Shown: piece by piece, positions 44,467 through 53,274 of the stretch
Position numbering within the stretch: the stretch's first letter is position 1
Layout: the number at the start of each line of letters is the position of its first letter
Source: Prescottella agglutinans
GTDB lineage: Bacteria > Actinomycetota > Actinomycetes > Mycobacteriales > Mycobacteriaceae
Direction of reading: 5' to 3'
Assembly (NCBI RefSeq): GCF_004011865.1
Contig: NZ_RKLP01000002.1
Span: forward strand, 434,001 to 498,000
DNA length: 64,000 nt
The notes under the pieces: generated by a model
The model's input: the letters and a program-made list of their open reading frames with translations, nothing else
Database searches by the model: none
Told to the model about the DNA's origin: nothing
Position numbers and translations under genes: made by a program

Positions 44467-46232
44467 GCGACCACGGGACCTCGCGGGTCGCGATCGTCGG
44501 GACCGGCTTCTCCGGCCTGTGCATGGCGATCCGCCTGAAGGAGGCGGGAATCGACGACTTCGTGATCCTGGAGAAGGCGTCGGAGGTCGGGGGGACGTGG
44601 CGCGAGAACACCTACCCGGGCTGCGGGTGCGACGTGATGTCGCTGATGTACTCGTTCTCGTTCGCGCCGAACCGGCGGTGGACGCGGATGTACGCGCGCC
44701 AACCCGAGATCCTCGACTACATCCGCCGGATCGTCGACGAGTACGACCTGACCCCGCACATCCGTTTCGACTCCGAGGTGGTGGCCTACGACTTCGACGA
44801 GTCCGCCGATCGCTGGATCGTGCGCACCGGACGCGGGGACACGTACCGTGCGCGGATCGTCGTGGCCGGACTGGGTCCGCTGCACAAGCCCGCGATCCCC
44901 GACTTCGCAGGGCGGGAACGCTTCACGGGCAGGGCTTTCCACTCCGCCGAGTGGGACCACGCGGTCGATCTGGCCGGCAAGCGGGTGGCCGTGATCGGGA
45001 CCGGCGCCAGCGCGGTCCAGTTCGTCCCGGAGATCGCGAAGGTGGCCGCGCACGTCGACGTCTTCCAGCGCACCGCGCACTGGGTCGTCCCGAAACTCGA
45101 TCGACCGATCACCCCGACCGAGAAGCGCCTGTTCCGCACCGTCCCCGGCGGCCAGAAGGCGTACCGCGGCGCGATCTACTGGAGCCACGAGTCGCTGATC
45201 GCCGGCTTCATGCACCCCCGGTTGATGACGGTCCTCGAACGCGCCGCCCGCGGCCTGCTGCGGCGCCAGGTGCCGGATCCGCAACTGCGCGCCGCACTGA
45301 CACCGGACCACACGATCGGTTGCAAACGGATCTTGGTGTCCAGCAACTACTATCCGGCCTTGCAGCGCGAGAACGTCGACCTGGTGACGGCACGCATCGA
45401 CGGGTTGACCGAGACCGGTATCCGCACCGTCGACGGCGTCGAGCGCGCCGCCCACGTCGTCGTGTACGGCACCGGATTCGCGATCGAGGACCGCTTCGAG
45501 ACCGACCACATCGTCGGCCGGGGCGGGCTGACCATCCAGGACGCGTGGCGCGGCGGCATGGAGGCGTACCTCGGGATGGCGGTGAGCGGCTTCCCGAACT
45601 TCTTCCTCATGATGGGCCCCAACTCGGGCGGCGGGAACCAGTCCATCGTGTTCGTCATCGAGGCGCAGTCGCACTACATCCTCGAATGCCTCGGGGAGAT
45701 GGACCGTCGGGATGCCACCCGCATCGAGGTGCGTGCCGGCATCCAGCGGGACTTCAACCGCCGCATCCACCGGAGGCTCGCGCGATCGGTGTGGAACTCC
45801 GGCGGCTGCGACAGCTGGTACCTGGATCGGACCGGTCGCAACCGCGCGGCGTGGCCCGGGTCGAGCGTGTCGTACTGGCTGCGGACGCGGCACCCGGACG
45901 TCGACGCCTTCGACCTGAGCAGCGCGGACGAACGCGACGAGGAGGACTACCGCGGGCCCGCGGTACTCGAGGGCGGCGGCCGGAGCCTGGACGTCGACGT
46001 GCACCTGACCGGGCACATGGACCCGCTCGACGGGCGCTACCACTGGTACGGCCGGGTCGTGGGCGACGAACTCATCGCCGAACTGAAACGGCCGGACGCC
46101 GGGGTCCCCACCCTGCGGATCGGCGAGGGTCGCGCCGTGGACGCGACCCTCGCCGAACGAGACCCGTGGGGGCACTTCCGGATCACCGGAGTCGGCGCAC
46201 CACCGTTCTCCCTCGACGACCTGGTGGTCTGA
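44463..46232 (+). CDS. Baeyer-Villiger-type flavin monooxygenase with C-terminal DUF4873
   Basis: This 589-residue protein starts at GTG 44463, overlapping the AurF gene stop. It has AIVGTGFSGLCMAIRLKEAG (FAD), the exact type I Baeyer-Villiger fingerprint FxGxxxHxxxW in RFTGRAFHSAEWDH, and a second Rossmann loop VAVIGTGASAVQFVPEIA (NADPH). After about residue 500 comes a DUF4873-like domain (YRGPAVLEGGGRSLDVDVHL to the end). Such fused proteins oxidise ketones or other carbonyls in steroid, terpene or lipid breakdown. The partner diiron gene suggests two-step oxidation. Confidence 0.93.
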   Translation: MSDHGTSRVAIVGTGFSGLCMAIRLKEAGIDDFVILEKASEVGGTWRENTYPGCGCDVMSLMYSFSFAPNRRWTRMYARQPEILDYIRRIVDEYDLTPHIRFDSEVVAYDFDESADRWIVRTGRGDTYRARIVVAGLGPLHKPAIPDFAGRERFTGRAFHSAEWDHAVDLAGKRVAVIGTGASAVQFVPEIAKVAAHVDVFQRTAHWVVPKLDRPITPTEKRLFRTVPGGQKAYRGAIYWSHESLIAGFMHPRLMTVLERAARGLLRRQVPDPQLRAALTPDHTIGCKRILVSSNYYPALQRENVDLVTARIDGLTETGIRTVDGVERAAHVVVYGTGFAIEDRFETDHIVGRGGLTIQDAWRGGMEAYLGMAVSGFPNFFLMMGPNSGGGNQSIVFVIEAQSHYILECLGEMDRRDATRIEVRAGIQRDFNRRIHRRLARSVWNSGGCDSWYLDRTGRNRAAWPGSSVSYWLRTRHPDVDAFDLSSADERDEEDYRGPAVLEGGGRSLDVDVHLTGHMDPLDGRYHWYGRVVGDELIAELKRPDAGVPTLRIGEGRAVDATLAERDPWGHFRITGVGAPPFSLDDLVV

Positions 46233-46393
46233 AGCGAGCCCACGGAAGGGAGTCCGACGCCGACCCCCTCCCCCGAGGATCGACGCCGGACAGTCACGCG
46301 GCGTGAGAGAGCCACCACGATCCCGCTCACGACAACGTCACCGAGTGCATCGGGGGTCGACTGGAACGTGTTACACCCGATTTCGACCGAACT

Positions 46394-46410
46394 CCCGGAT
46401 TTTTTCCGGG
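46394..46410. promoter_or_regulatory. Palindrome in the -35 zone of the sensor kinase gene
   Basis: CCCGGA-TTTTT-TCCGGG is an exact 6-bp inverted repeat ending 4 bases before the TATGCT -10 box. By position it could be an operator; it could also terminate transcription from the monooxygenase operon, but the T run lies in the loop, not after the stem. Confidence 0.4.
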
Positions 46411-46414
46411 CACC

Positions 46415-46420
46415 TATGCT
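46415..46420 (+). promoter_or_regulatory. Leaderless -10 box, sensor kinase
   Basis: TATGCT lies 6 bases before the ATG at 46427. Confidence 0.5.
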
Positions 46421-46426
46421 GCCTGC

Positions 46427-48112
46427 ATGGTCGACAGCGCGAATTGGGACTTCGGGGACTTCGAGAACCTGGAGGAAGTGCTCGCCGACATGCGCGGCCG
46501 CCTCGTGGACAGCGTCGCGACGCCCGCCCGGCTGCGGGAACTCCTCGAGGCCGTGCTGGTGGTGGGTGCGGGCCTGGAACTGGACTCGATCCTGCAGCGG
46601 ATCGTGCAGGCCGCGACGACGCTGCTCGACGCGCGATACGGGGCGCTGGGTGTGCGGAACCCCGACGGCGGACTCTCGGAGTTCGTCTACGAGGGCATCA
46701 GCCCGGACGAACGCGCTCGGATGGGCCACCTTCCGGAGGGCCACGGCCTGCTGGGACTGCTGATGGAGCATCCGCGGCCGGTCCGCGTCGCGCACCTGGG
46801 TAAGCACCCCGCGTCGGTCGGTTTCCCGCCGAACCACCCGCCCATGGACAGCTTCCTCGGCATGCCGATCATCGTGCGGGGCCAGGTGTTCGGCAGCATC
46901 TACCTCACCGAGAAGCGCACCGGCCCCGAGTTCACCGACGAGGACGAGACGATACTCGACGCGCTCGCCACCTCGGCCGGCGTCGCGATCGACAATGCGC
47001 ACCTGTTCGAGGAGTCCCGCACCCGCGAGCGGTGGCTGACGGCGCTCGCGTCGTTCAACGCGCGACTGCTGTCGGGCGGTTCGATCGACGAGGCCCTCGA
47101 CCTGCTCGTGACGCGCACGCGGGACCTGTGCAGCGCGAACGGCGCGTACGTCATGGTCGTCGACGAGGAGGACGCCACCGTCGAGGCCGCCGCCTCCGAC
47201 GACGGGCCCCGGACGGGCAGCCACATCGACCTGTCCGAGTCCGACCTGCTGCCGGTCGTCCGGGGTCGACGTCCCGCGCTGCTCACCGAGCAGGATCGGG
47301 TGGCCCCGTTCGACGCGTCCGGCAGCGCCCGGATCGCCGCGCTGCCGCTGTCCACGACGTCGGGCGTCGCGGGCATGCTGGTGGTCACCCGGGAGAACCT
47401 GGGGTGGACGCAGGGCGAGATCACCCGGCTGGGGTCGATGGCGGACTCGGCCGCGCTGGCGGTGGAGTTCGCCGATCAGCAGCACCGGCGACGGCAACTC
47501 GACGTGCTGGCCGACCGGGACCGTATCGGCCGCGACCTGCACGACAACGTCATCCAGCAGTTGTTCGCAACCGGGATGAGCCTGCAGAGCCTGCTGCTCG
47601 ACGAGGCCCACCCGGTTCCGGAGTCCGCGGCGAACACGCTCACCCAGACGGTCTCCCAACTCGACCGCACGATCCGCGAGATCCGCACCTCGATCTTCGA
47701 TCTGCACACCGCGGGCGAGGAGGCCCCGACGAGCCTGCGCCGACGGCTGCTCGACGCGATCGGCGACCTCACCACTCGGTCGGCGCTGACCCCGAACGTG
47801 CAGTTCACCGGCGCGATCGACACGCTCGTGCCGGCGCGGATCCATCCGCACGCCGAGGCGGTCCTGCGGGAGGGGCTGAGCAACGCGCTGCGGCACGCGG
47901 GTGCGGCCACGATCACCGTCGCGGTCGACGCCGCGGACCACCTGACGATCCGCATCTGCGACGACGGCGTCGGCGTCGGCGTCCCCGACAACCCGCGTCG
48001 CAGCGGCCTGGACAACCTGGTCCGACGGGCCGAGCAGTGCGGCGGCATCTGCACCGTGCTGCCCGGTGCCGACGCCGGCACCGAGCTCACCTGGCGGGTG
48101 CCGCTGCGGTGA
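46427..48112 (+). CDS. DevS/DosS-like GAF sensor histidine kinase
   Basis: This 561-residue kinase has two GAF domains (about residues 50-190 and 215-345) and a HisKA-3/HATPase module with the phospho-acceptor in RIGRDLHDNVIQQLFATG (His372) and the ATP lid IRICDDGVGVGVPDNPRRSG. GAF-1 carries SVGFPPNHPPM, the stretch that in mycobacterial DosS/DosT holds the proximal heme histidine (here His137), so heme-based sensing of O2, NO or redox is likely. It has no adjacent partner; the NarL-type regulator at 50554-51192 is the nearest candidate. Confidence 0.92.
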   Translation: MVDSANWDFGDFENLEEVLADMRGRLVDSVATPARLRELLEAVLVVGAGLELDSILQRIVQAATTLLDARYGALGVRNPDGGLSEFVYEGISPDERARMGHLPEGHGLLGLLMEHPRPVRVAHLGKHPASVGFPPNHPPMDSFLGMPIIVRGQVFGSIYLTEKRTGPEFTDEDETILDALATSAGVAIDNAHLFEESRTRERWLTALASFNARLLSGGSIDEALDLLVTRTRDLCSANGAYVMVVDEEDATVEAAASDDGPRTGSHIDLSESDLLPVVRGRRPALLTEQDRVAPFDASGSARIAALPLSTTSGVAGMLVVTRENLGWTQGEITRLGSMADSAALAVEFADQQHRRRQLDVLADRDRIGRDLHDNVIQQLFATGMSLQSLLLDEAHPVPESAANTLTQTVSQLDRTIREIRTSIFDLHTAGEEAPTSLRRRLLDAIGDLTTRSALTPNVQFTGAIDTLVPARIHPHAEAVLREGLSNALRHAGAATITVAVDAADHLTIRICDDGVGVGVPDNPRRSGLDNLVRRAEQCGGICTVLPGADAGTELTWRVPLR

Positions 48113-48131
48113 GGTGACAGGCCGAGAGGGC

Positions 48132-48137
48132 TAGCGT
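48132..48137 (+). promoter_or_regulatory. Leaderless -10 box, MOSC fusion gene
   Basis: TAGCGT lies 7 bases before the ATG at 48145. Confidence 0.5.
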
Positions 48138-48144
48138 CGTAGCC

Positions 48145-49926
48145 ATGACTCGTTCCGCCGCCGGCCGGCTGGTATCGATCAACGTCGGCCTTCCGAAGGA
48201 CGTTCCGTGGCGCGGACAGACCGTTCACACCGGCATCTGGAAGTCGCCGGTATCGGGTCCGGTCACCGCCCGGCGGCTCAACCTCGACGGCGACGGGCAG
48301 GGCGATCCGGCCGGACACGGCGGCGAGATGCGCGCGGTCATGGTCTATCAGCTCGATTCGTATCGGCACTGGGCCCGCGAGTTCGGACGTGACGATTTCG
48401 TTCACGGACAGTTCGGGGAGAACTTCACCGTCGAGGGTCTCCCGGACGACGAGGTGTGCATCGGGGACCGATACCGCATCGGCGGCGCGGTCTTCGAGGT
48501 CACCCAACCGAGGGTCACGTGCTACCGCGTCGGCCTGCGGATGGACGAGCCCCGCATGGCCGCGCTGCTCGTCTCGCATCGTCGCCCCGGCTTCTACCTC
48601 CGCGTCCTCGAGGAGGGCGCAGTCGAGGCCGGCCAGGAGATCGCCAAGGTCTCCGGCGGTCCGGAGTCGTTGACGGTGGTCGAGGCCGACCAGTTGCTGT
48701 ACTCCGCGAACCACCCCCGCGATCAGCTCGAGCGCGCCCTGCGGATCGACGCGCTCAGTCCGGGATGGCAGGCGTCGTTCCGGTCGCTGCTCGAGGGGGC
48801 CGACAGTCCGGTCGTCGGCGGCAACGTCGGTTTGAGCCCGGCCGCGGCAGGCCCTCCCCCTGCGTGGTCGGGGTTTCGACCGCTGCGCGTCACCGGGATC
48901 CGGCAGGAGAGCGCCACCATCTTCTCCGTCCTGCTCGCCGACCCGGACGGAGCAGCGCTTCCGGCGGCGCTGCCCGGCCAGTACCTGACCGTGAAGCTCG
49001 AACCGGAGGGCGCCGGGCCGTCGCTCGTCCGCAGCTATTCGCTCTCCGGCGGGCCGGGCGCCCCCACCTACCGCATCAGCATCAAGGTCGACCCCCACGG
49101 GGCGGCCGGTAACCGACTGCACGACACCCTGTCCGTCGGTGACCGGCTGAACTCGGCCGCGCCACGCGGCACCTTCTTCCTGTCGAGTAACCGTGCGCCG
49201 GTGCTCCTCGTCTCCGCCGGCATAGGCGTGACGCCCGTGCTGGCGATGCTCCGGTCGCTGGCCGACGAGAATTCCGCCCGGGAGGTGTGGTGGCTGCACG
49301 GGGCCCGGAACACCACCGAACACGCCTTCGCGGACGAGGTGCGCGAGCAGCTGGTTCGCTTGCCCAACAGCCATTTTCGCATCTGCTACAGCCGCCCCGG
49401 CCCCGACGATCACGTCGGAGTCGACTTCACGGACACCGGGCACGTCGATGCGGAACTACTCGCGAGCATCGATCCGCCGCGCGACGCCCACGCCTACATC
49501 TGTGGCCCCGACGCGTTCATGCGAGATGTCACCGACGCGCTCGTCACGCTCGGACTGGCCCCCGACCGGGTGCGCACCGAGATCTTCGGCGCCGGGCCGA
49601 GCACCACCCCGGGCATCGCCGCCACCGCCACGAGGCCGCCGCACGCACCGCCCGACGCCGTCGATGTCGGCCCGGCGGTGTCGTTCGCTCGCAGCGGTCT
49701 CACGGCCAAGTTCGACGCCGCGCGGTACGCCAGCATCCTCGAACTGGCCGAGGCCTGCGATGTCCCGGTCCGATGGTCGTGCCGGACCGGGGTCTGCCAC
49801 ACCTGCGAGACCGCGATGATGAGCGGTCACACCTCGTACGCCCCCGAGCCGATCGACTCGCCCGGTACCGGGGATGTGCTCATCTGCTGTTCGACACCGG
49901 TCGACGACGTGGTTCTCGACCTCTGA
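48145..49926 (+). CDS. MOSC - ferredoxin-NADP reductase - [2Fe-2S] fusion protein
   Basis: This 593-residue protein joins three modules. Residues about 1-220 are MOSC (GDGQGDPAGHGGEMRAVMVY, FGENFTVEGLPDDEVCIGD, TCYRVGLRMD with the conserved Cys), about 240-470 are an FAD/NAD(P) reductase (SLVRSYSLSGGP, LLVSAGIGVTPVLAMLRSL, AYICGPDAFMRDV), and about 505-593 a plant-type ferredoxin with CRTGVCHTCE and a distal Cys in LICCSTP. MOSC domains bind molybdenum cofactor or carry sulfur, so the chain NAD(P)H to FAD to FeS to a Mo site on one polypeptide is plausible, as in YiiM/mARC-like N-reductases. Confidence 0.9.
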   Translation: MTRSAAGRLVSINVGLPKDVPWRGQTVHTGIWKSPVSGPVTARRLNLDGDGQGDPAGHGGEMRAVMVYQLDSYRHWAREFGRDDFVHGQFGENFTVEGLPDDEVCIGDRYRIGGAVFEVTQPRVTCYRVGLRMDEPRMAALLVSHRRPGFYLRVLEEGAVEAGQEIAKVSGGPESLTVVEADQLLYSANHPRDQLERALRIDALSPGWQASFRSLLEGADSPVVGGNVGLSPAAAGPPPAWSGFRPLRVTGIRQESATIFSVLLADPDGAALPAALPGQYLTVKLEPEGAGPSLVRSYSLSGGPGAPTYRISIKVDPHGAAGNRLHDTLSVGDRLNSAAPRGTFFLSSNRAPVLLVSAGIGVTPVLAMLRSLADENSAREVWWLHGARNTTEHAFADEVREQLVRLPNSHFRICYSRPGPDDHVGVDFTDTGHVDAELLASIDPPRDAHAYICGPDAFMRDVTDALVTLGLAPDRVRTEIFGAGPSTTPGIAATATRPPHAPPDAVDVGPAVSFARSGLTAKFDAARYASILELAEACDVPVRWSCRTGVCHTCETAMMSGHTSYAPEPIDSPGTGDVLICCSTPVDDVVLDL

Positions 49927-49995
49927 CGTCGAGACCGCTACTGCCGTGTGGCAGCGGGCGGGCACATTTCCACCCTTGTTGTCGGGCAGAAGCTT

Positions 49996-50349
49996 CTACT
50001 TGTTCTTTCTCGGCTTCTTCTCCTTATTCGCCTTCTTCGACTTCTTCGACTTCTTCGACTTCTTTGCAGCCTGCGCAGACTTGCGCTTCCCGGTGCCCCC
50101 TTCGGTGGCGGAGGCGCTGTCGGGGAGCGCGCGCTCTGCGGCGCGGCGGAGGCTGTTCATGAGTTCGGGCGACCGGAGCAGAAAGGTCGATTCCTGCAGG
50201 GCCAGGTAGCGGTCGCGGGAGATCAGCACGGCGGTGGCGTTCTTGCCGGCGATCTCGATCGCGACGGTGTCGTCGTTGACCTGCCGGACCAGTCGGTTCA
50301 ATCGCTTGCGCGCGGATTTGACGGTTGTTGGCGCCACTGCCGACTCCAT
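49996..50349 (-). CDS. Phd/YefM-type antitoxin-like protein with lysine-rich tail
   Basis: This 117-residue protein has the Phd/YefM N-terminal fold: SARKRLNRLVRQVNDDTVAI then KNATAVLISRDRYLALQEST, which forms the DNA-binding dimer of type II antitoxins. The C-terminal 30 residues are a histone-H1-like tail made of KKSKKSKKSKK and KEKKPRKNK instead of the usual toxin-binding tail. No RelE/Doc-like toxin lies beside it. A palindrome over its start (50348-50373) suggests autoregulation. Its tail coding is visibly A/G-rich (CTTCTTCGA repeats on the plus strand). Confidence 0.8.
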   Translation of the reverse strand: MESAVAPTTVKSARKRLNRLVRQVNDDTVAIEIAGKNATAVLISRDRYLALQESTFLLRSPELMNSLRRAAERALPDSASATEGGTGKRKSAQAAKKSKKSKKSKKANKEKKPRKNK

Positions 50350-50373
50350 TCGCTGAGTAACTTCCTAGCGAAT
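50348..50373. promoter_or_regulatory. Inverted repeat at the Phd-like gene start
   Basis: ATTCGCT-N12-AGCGAAT is an exact 7-bp inverted repeat covering the start codon and ribosome-binding region of the Phd-like gene, the place where such antitoxins bind. Confidence 0.45.
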
Positions 50374-50388
50374 CTTGCCATCTACCAG

Positions 50389-50530
50389 CCGGATTCGAGT
50401 CGACTGGCAGAGATCGATTACCTCCGAACGCGCATGACGTCCGTGGGGAGACGAGTACAGGGCCGCAATGTCGTCGAGCGATCCTTCGCTGCCGTCAAGC
50501 AGTGGTGGGAATTGGCCACAGGCTCGAGTG
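50389..50530 (+). pseudogene. Relic of an IS5-family transposase C-terminus
   Basis: Plus-strand translation contains SSRLAEIDYLRTRMTSVG followed at 50461 by GRNVVERSFAAVKQWWELAT. The core QGRNVVERxFxxxKQWxxLAT is the conserved C-terminal block of IS5-type DDE transposases, holding the catalytic glutamate. The rest of the gene and the terminal repeats are missing and no start fits, so it is a decayed fragment between the Phd-like gene and the response regulator. Confidence 0.7.
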
Positions 50531-50553
50531 TCTCGCCAATGTGGAGGCACGCT

Positions 50554-51192
50554 CTAACTGCGCCGGTTGTTCCGCAACTCCGTCGCGAGGACCGCGGCCT
50601 GGGTGCGGCGCTGCATGCCGAGCTTGGCGAGCAGGCGGGACACGTAGTTCTTGATCGTCTTCTCGGCCAGGAACAGCCGCTCGGCGATCTCCCGGTTGGT
50701 CAGGCCCTCACCGATCAGGTCGAACACGGCCCGCTCCTGGTCGGACAGTTCCGCCAGCGGGTCGGCGGTGCGCTCGGACCGGATCCGCTGCATCAGGGCG
50801 GCCGTCGCGCGGCTGTCGAGCAGCGACCCGCCCGCGCCGACGGTCCGGACCGCCGAGATCAGGTCGGTGCCGAGGATCTGCTTGAGCACGAACCCGGAGG
50901 CCCCGGCCATGACGGCGTCGAACAGGGCCTCGTCGTCGGCGAACGACGTGAGCATGAGGCACCGCAGGTCGGGCAGCACGGCCCGCAGGTCGCGGCACAG
51001 CTCTACACCGTTGCCGTCGGGCATGCGGACGTCGAGAACGGCGACGTCGGCGCCGCTGTTCGGGATCCGTGCCATCGCCTCGCCGACCGACGCGGCCTCG
51101 CCGACGACCGTGAGGTCGGGCGCGCTGCCGAGCAGATCGACCAGTCCGCGCCGCACGATCTCGTGATCGTCCACCAGAAAGACCCGGGTCAT
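50554..51192 (-). CDS. NarL/FixJ (LuxR) family response regulator
   Basis: This 212-residue regulator begins [21 protein letters not shown], with phospho-acceptor Asp54 in [11 protein letters not shown] and the signalling residues in [15 protein letters not shown] and GFVLKQ. The C-terminal helix-turn-helix is [20 protein letters not shown] then [20 protein letters not shown], close to DevR/DosR. ATG 51192 is chosen because GGAAGGTGG lies 6 bases upstream; GTG 51201 would add three residues. It may be the partner of the DevS-like kinase 2.4 kb away on the opposite strand. Confidence 0.92.
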   Translation of the reverse strand: MTRVFLVDDHEIVRRGLVDLLGSAPDLTVVGEAASVGEAMARIPNSGADVAVLDVRMPDGNGVELCRDLRAVLPDLRCLMLTSFADDEALFDAVMAGASGFVLKQILGTDLISAVRTVGAGGSLLDSRATAALMQRIRSERTADPLAELSDQERAVFDLIGEGLTNREIAERLFLAEKTIKNYVSRLLAKLGMQRRTQAAVLATELRNNRRS

Positions 51193-51251
51193 CGGTGCCA
51201 CCTTCCGTAACTCTCGGCAATGACGCTACCGGGCCCGCGATCGTCCCCGCC

Positions 51252-52070
51252 TCACGGCCCGAGGCGGACGCGGAAGAACGACAGGATCTCGTCACGCGCG
51301 GCGATCGTGGGCTGGCCCGCGGCGTCCACGAGGTGGGCGGTCACCACGCTGTGCGGGCCGCCGATCACGTGCTCGAAGAACGGCGAGGTGTCCGGGTTGG
51401 CGGCGGAGTCGGGAAGTTCCCGCGCCACGAAGCGGTCGCCGAGCGCGTCCGCGTAGGCGGCGAAGCGTTGCGCCCGGCAGAACCGGTCCCCGCGGAACCG
51501 GTAGGCCATCACCGTCAGGTCCTCGCCCTCGAGGCGGCGTCGGACCGCCGCCAACTCGGCCGGGCCGCTGTCGACGGCGTCGGGGTCGTCGAGCGGCAGC
51601 GACGGCTGCGACAGCACGGGCGCGAGGACGGCCGGTTCGAGCATCATCGACAGCGCGAAGTTGCCCGTGAAACACATCCCGATCACGCCGACACCGCGGC
51701 CGCCGCACTCGTCGTGGGCGCGACGCGCGAGGCTCCTCAGCCACACCGTCACCGGGCTCGGGTCGTTCACGCCGAGCGCGCGGAACTCGGCGCTCACACA
51801 CGCCCGCCGCAGCACCGCGACACCCTCCTCGACGGCGGGAACCGCACCGTCGCGGCCGAACAGCGACGGCATGTACACGGTGAAACCCGCGTCCCGCACC
51901 CAGCGGGCGAAACGCGCGACGTGCGGACTGATCCCCGGCATCTCCGGCATGACGACCACCGCCGGTCCGCCGCCCGCGACGTACACGGTCCTGCCGACGC
52001 CGTCGAACTCGATCCGTCGGCGCTCGAAGTCCTCGAGGGGGTCGTCGTCGTGCATGCTCCGGTCCGGCAC
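51252..52070 (-). CDS. Dienelactone hydrolase family protein
   Basis: From GTG 52070 (GGAGGA 7 bases upstream) this encodes 272 residues of an alpha/beta hydrolase. The nucleophile lies in GVIGMCFTGNFALSM, where Cys replaces Ser as in dienelactone hydrolase, with PAVVVMPEMPGISPHVARFA for the oxyanion region and the late histidine in PHSVVTAHLVD. Dienelactone hydrolases open lactones from aromatic breakdown; this longer relative (usual length about 230-250) may act on other esters. It lies 50 bp after the GlxA-type regulator on the same strand, so they could be co-transcribed. Confidence 0.88.
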   Translation of the reverse strand: MPDRSMHDDDPLEDFERRRIEFDGVGRTVYVAGGGPAVVVMPEMPGISPHVARFARWVRDAGFTVYMPSLFGRDGAVPAVEEGVAVLRRACVSAEFRALGVNDPSPVTVWLRSLARRAHDECGGRGVGVIGMCFTGNFALSMMLEPAVLAPVLSQPSLPLDDPDAVDSGPAELAAVRRRLEGEDLTVMAYRFRGDRFCRAQRFAAYADALGDRFVARELPDSAANPDTSPFFEHVIGGPHSVVTAHLVDAAGQPTIAARDEILSFFRVRLGP

Positions 52071-52119
52071 CGCGTTCCTCCGTCACTGATCCGAGTGGTG
52101 TGCCCGATCAGTGTTTCGA

Positions 52120-53163
52120 CTACCGCGCCGCGGCACGAGTGGCGTCGCCGCCACGATCGAGGGCGATCCCGCCATCCGCCCGCGCGGCCGCCGGTCCCAC
52201 CCGGAACTGGCGGCGGTACTGCGCGGTGCTCATCCCCACCTGCGCGAGGAACAGCCGCCGAAACGTCCCCGCGTCCCGGTAGCCGACGAGTTCGGCGATC
52301 TGCGCCAGCGGGCGGTCGGTGGTCTCGAGGAGCGACTTCGCGGCGCGGACGCGGGCCCGCCGGAGAAACGCCAGCGGTGACTGTCCGGCGTCGGCGCGGA
52401 AGCGGCGCAGCATCGTCCGCGTGCTCACGTGGAACGCCCTGGCCAGACGGGCGAGGTCGTACGGCTCGGCCAGATGCTCGACCAACCACCTGCCCACCTC
52501 CTCGGCGAACGGGCCGTGACCGCTCGGCAGCATCGCCTCGACCACGTACGGCGCCTGGCTCGTCCGGTTCTCGGCGACGAGGGTGATCCTGGCCGTGGCC
52601 CGGGCGACGCCGTCCCCGAGATGCGTGCGGGTGATGGCCGTGGCGAGGTCGAGGGCGGCGCTGAACGCCGCCGTGGTCGTGACCGGCCCGTCGTGCACGA
52701 CCAGCGAATCCCCGAGGACGTTCGCCGCCGGGTACCGCCGACCCAGTTCGGCCGCGAACAGCCACGACGTGGTGCACCGGCGCCCGTCGAGGAGTCCGGC
52801 CTCGCCCAGCAGGAACGCGCCGACGCACACCGAGGCGATCTCGGTTCCGCGGGCCGCCGCGGCGGCGAGGAACTCGGATTCGCGGCGCAGGGCGGCCAAC
52901 CGGACGTCCGGGTCCTCCGACGGCACGAGTTCGAACCCGGGCACGACGAGTCGGTCGAAATCGTGGTGCCACCGCTGGGCGCCGATCGGGAATCCTCCGG
53001 CCGCCCGCACGGGCGTCTCCGACGCGGCGATCACCGACACCACGAACGGGTCCCGGGCGGCGCCCGCGTGCCGGGCGACCCGATTCGCCACCAGCAGGAT
53101 GTCCGAGAAGAGGAAGATCTCCGCCGCCAGGCACCCCTCGTAGGCGAGGATCCCGATCCGCAT
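52120..53163 (-). CDS. GlxA-type AraC regulator with DJ-1/PfpI domain
   Basis: This 347-residue protein starts MRIGILAYEGCLAAEIFLFS (GAGGGA 7 bases upstream). Residues about 1-180 form a DJ-1/PfpI-like domain with EIASVCVGAFLLGEAGLLDG and RCTTSWLFAAELGRRYP; residues about 215-320 form an AraC double helix-turn-helix (LARLARAFHVSTRTMLRRFR, LAQIAELVGYRDAGTFRRLF). GlxA-type regulators sense small amines or quaternary compounds in the PfpI-like domain. The divergent Dabb-like pair begins 112 bp away and is its likely target, along with the hydrolase behind it. Confidence 0.92.
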   Translation of the reverse strand: MRIGILAYEGCLAAEIFLFSDILLVANRVARHAGAARDPFVVSVIAASETPVRAAGGFPIGAQRWHHDFDRLVVPGFELVPSEDPDVRLAALRRESEFLAAAAARGTEIASVCVGAFLLGEAGLLDGRRCTTSWLFAAELGRRYPAANVLGDSLVVHDGPVTTTAAFSAALDLATAITRTHLGDGVARATARITLVAENRTSQAPYVVEAMLPSGHGPFAEEVGRWLVEHLAEPYDLARLARAFHVSTRTMLRRFRADAGQSPLAFLRRARVRAAKSLLETTDRPLAQIAELVGYRDAGTFRRLFLAQVGMSTAQYRRQFRVGPAAARADGGIALDRGGDATRAAAR

Positions 53164-53274
53164 CGTCGCTGTCCCTCCCCGTGCGCTCGCCGGTCTCCCA
53201 CTGCGTGGAACGGTCGTAGGCACCACCATCCACGACGCCCTAGCGTCCTGTCGAGGTACACCGAAGGGAGTTCG

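Noticed and set aside
50365-50550. 61-codon minus-strand frame upstream of the Phd-like gene, considered as a toxin
   Set aside because: It is antisense to the transposase relic, resembles no toxin, and the plus-strand reading gives a recognisable transposase block.
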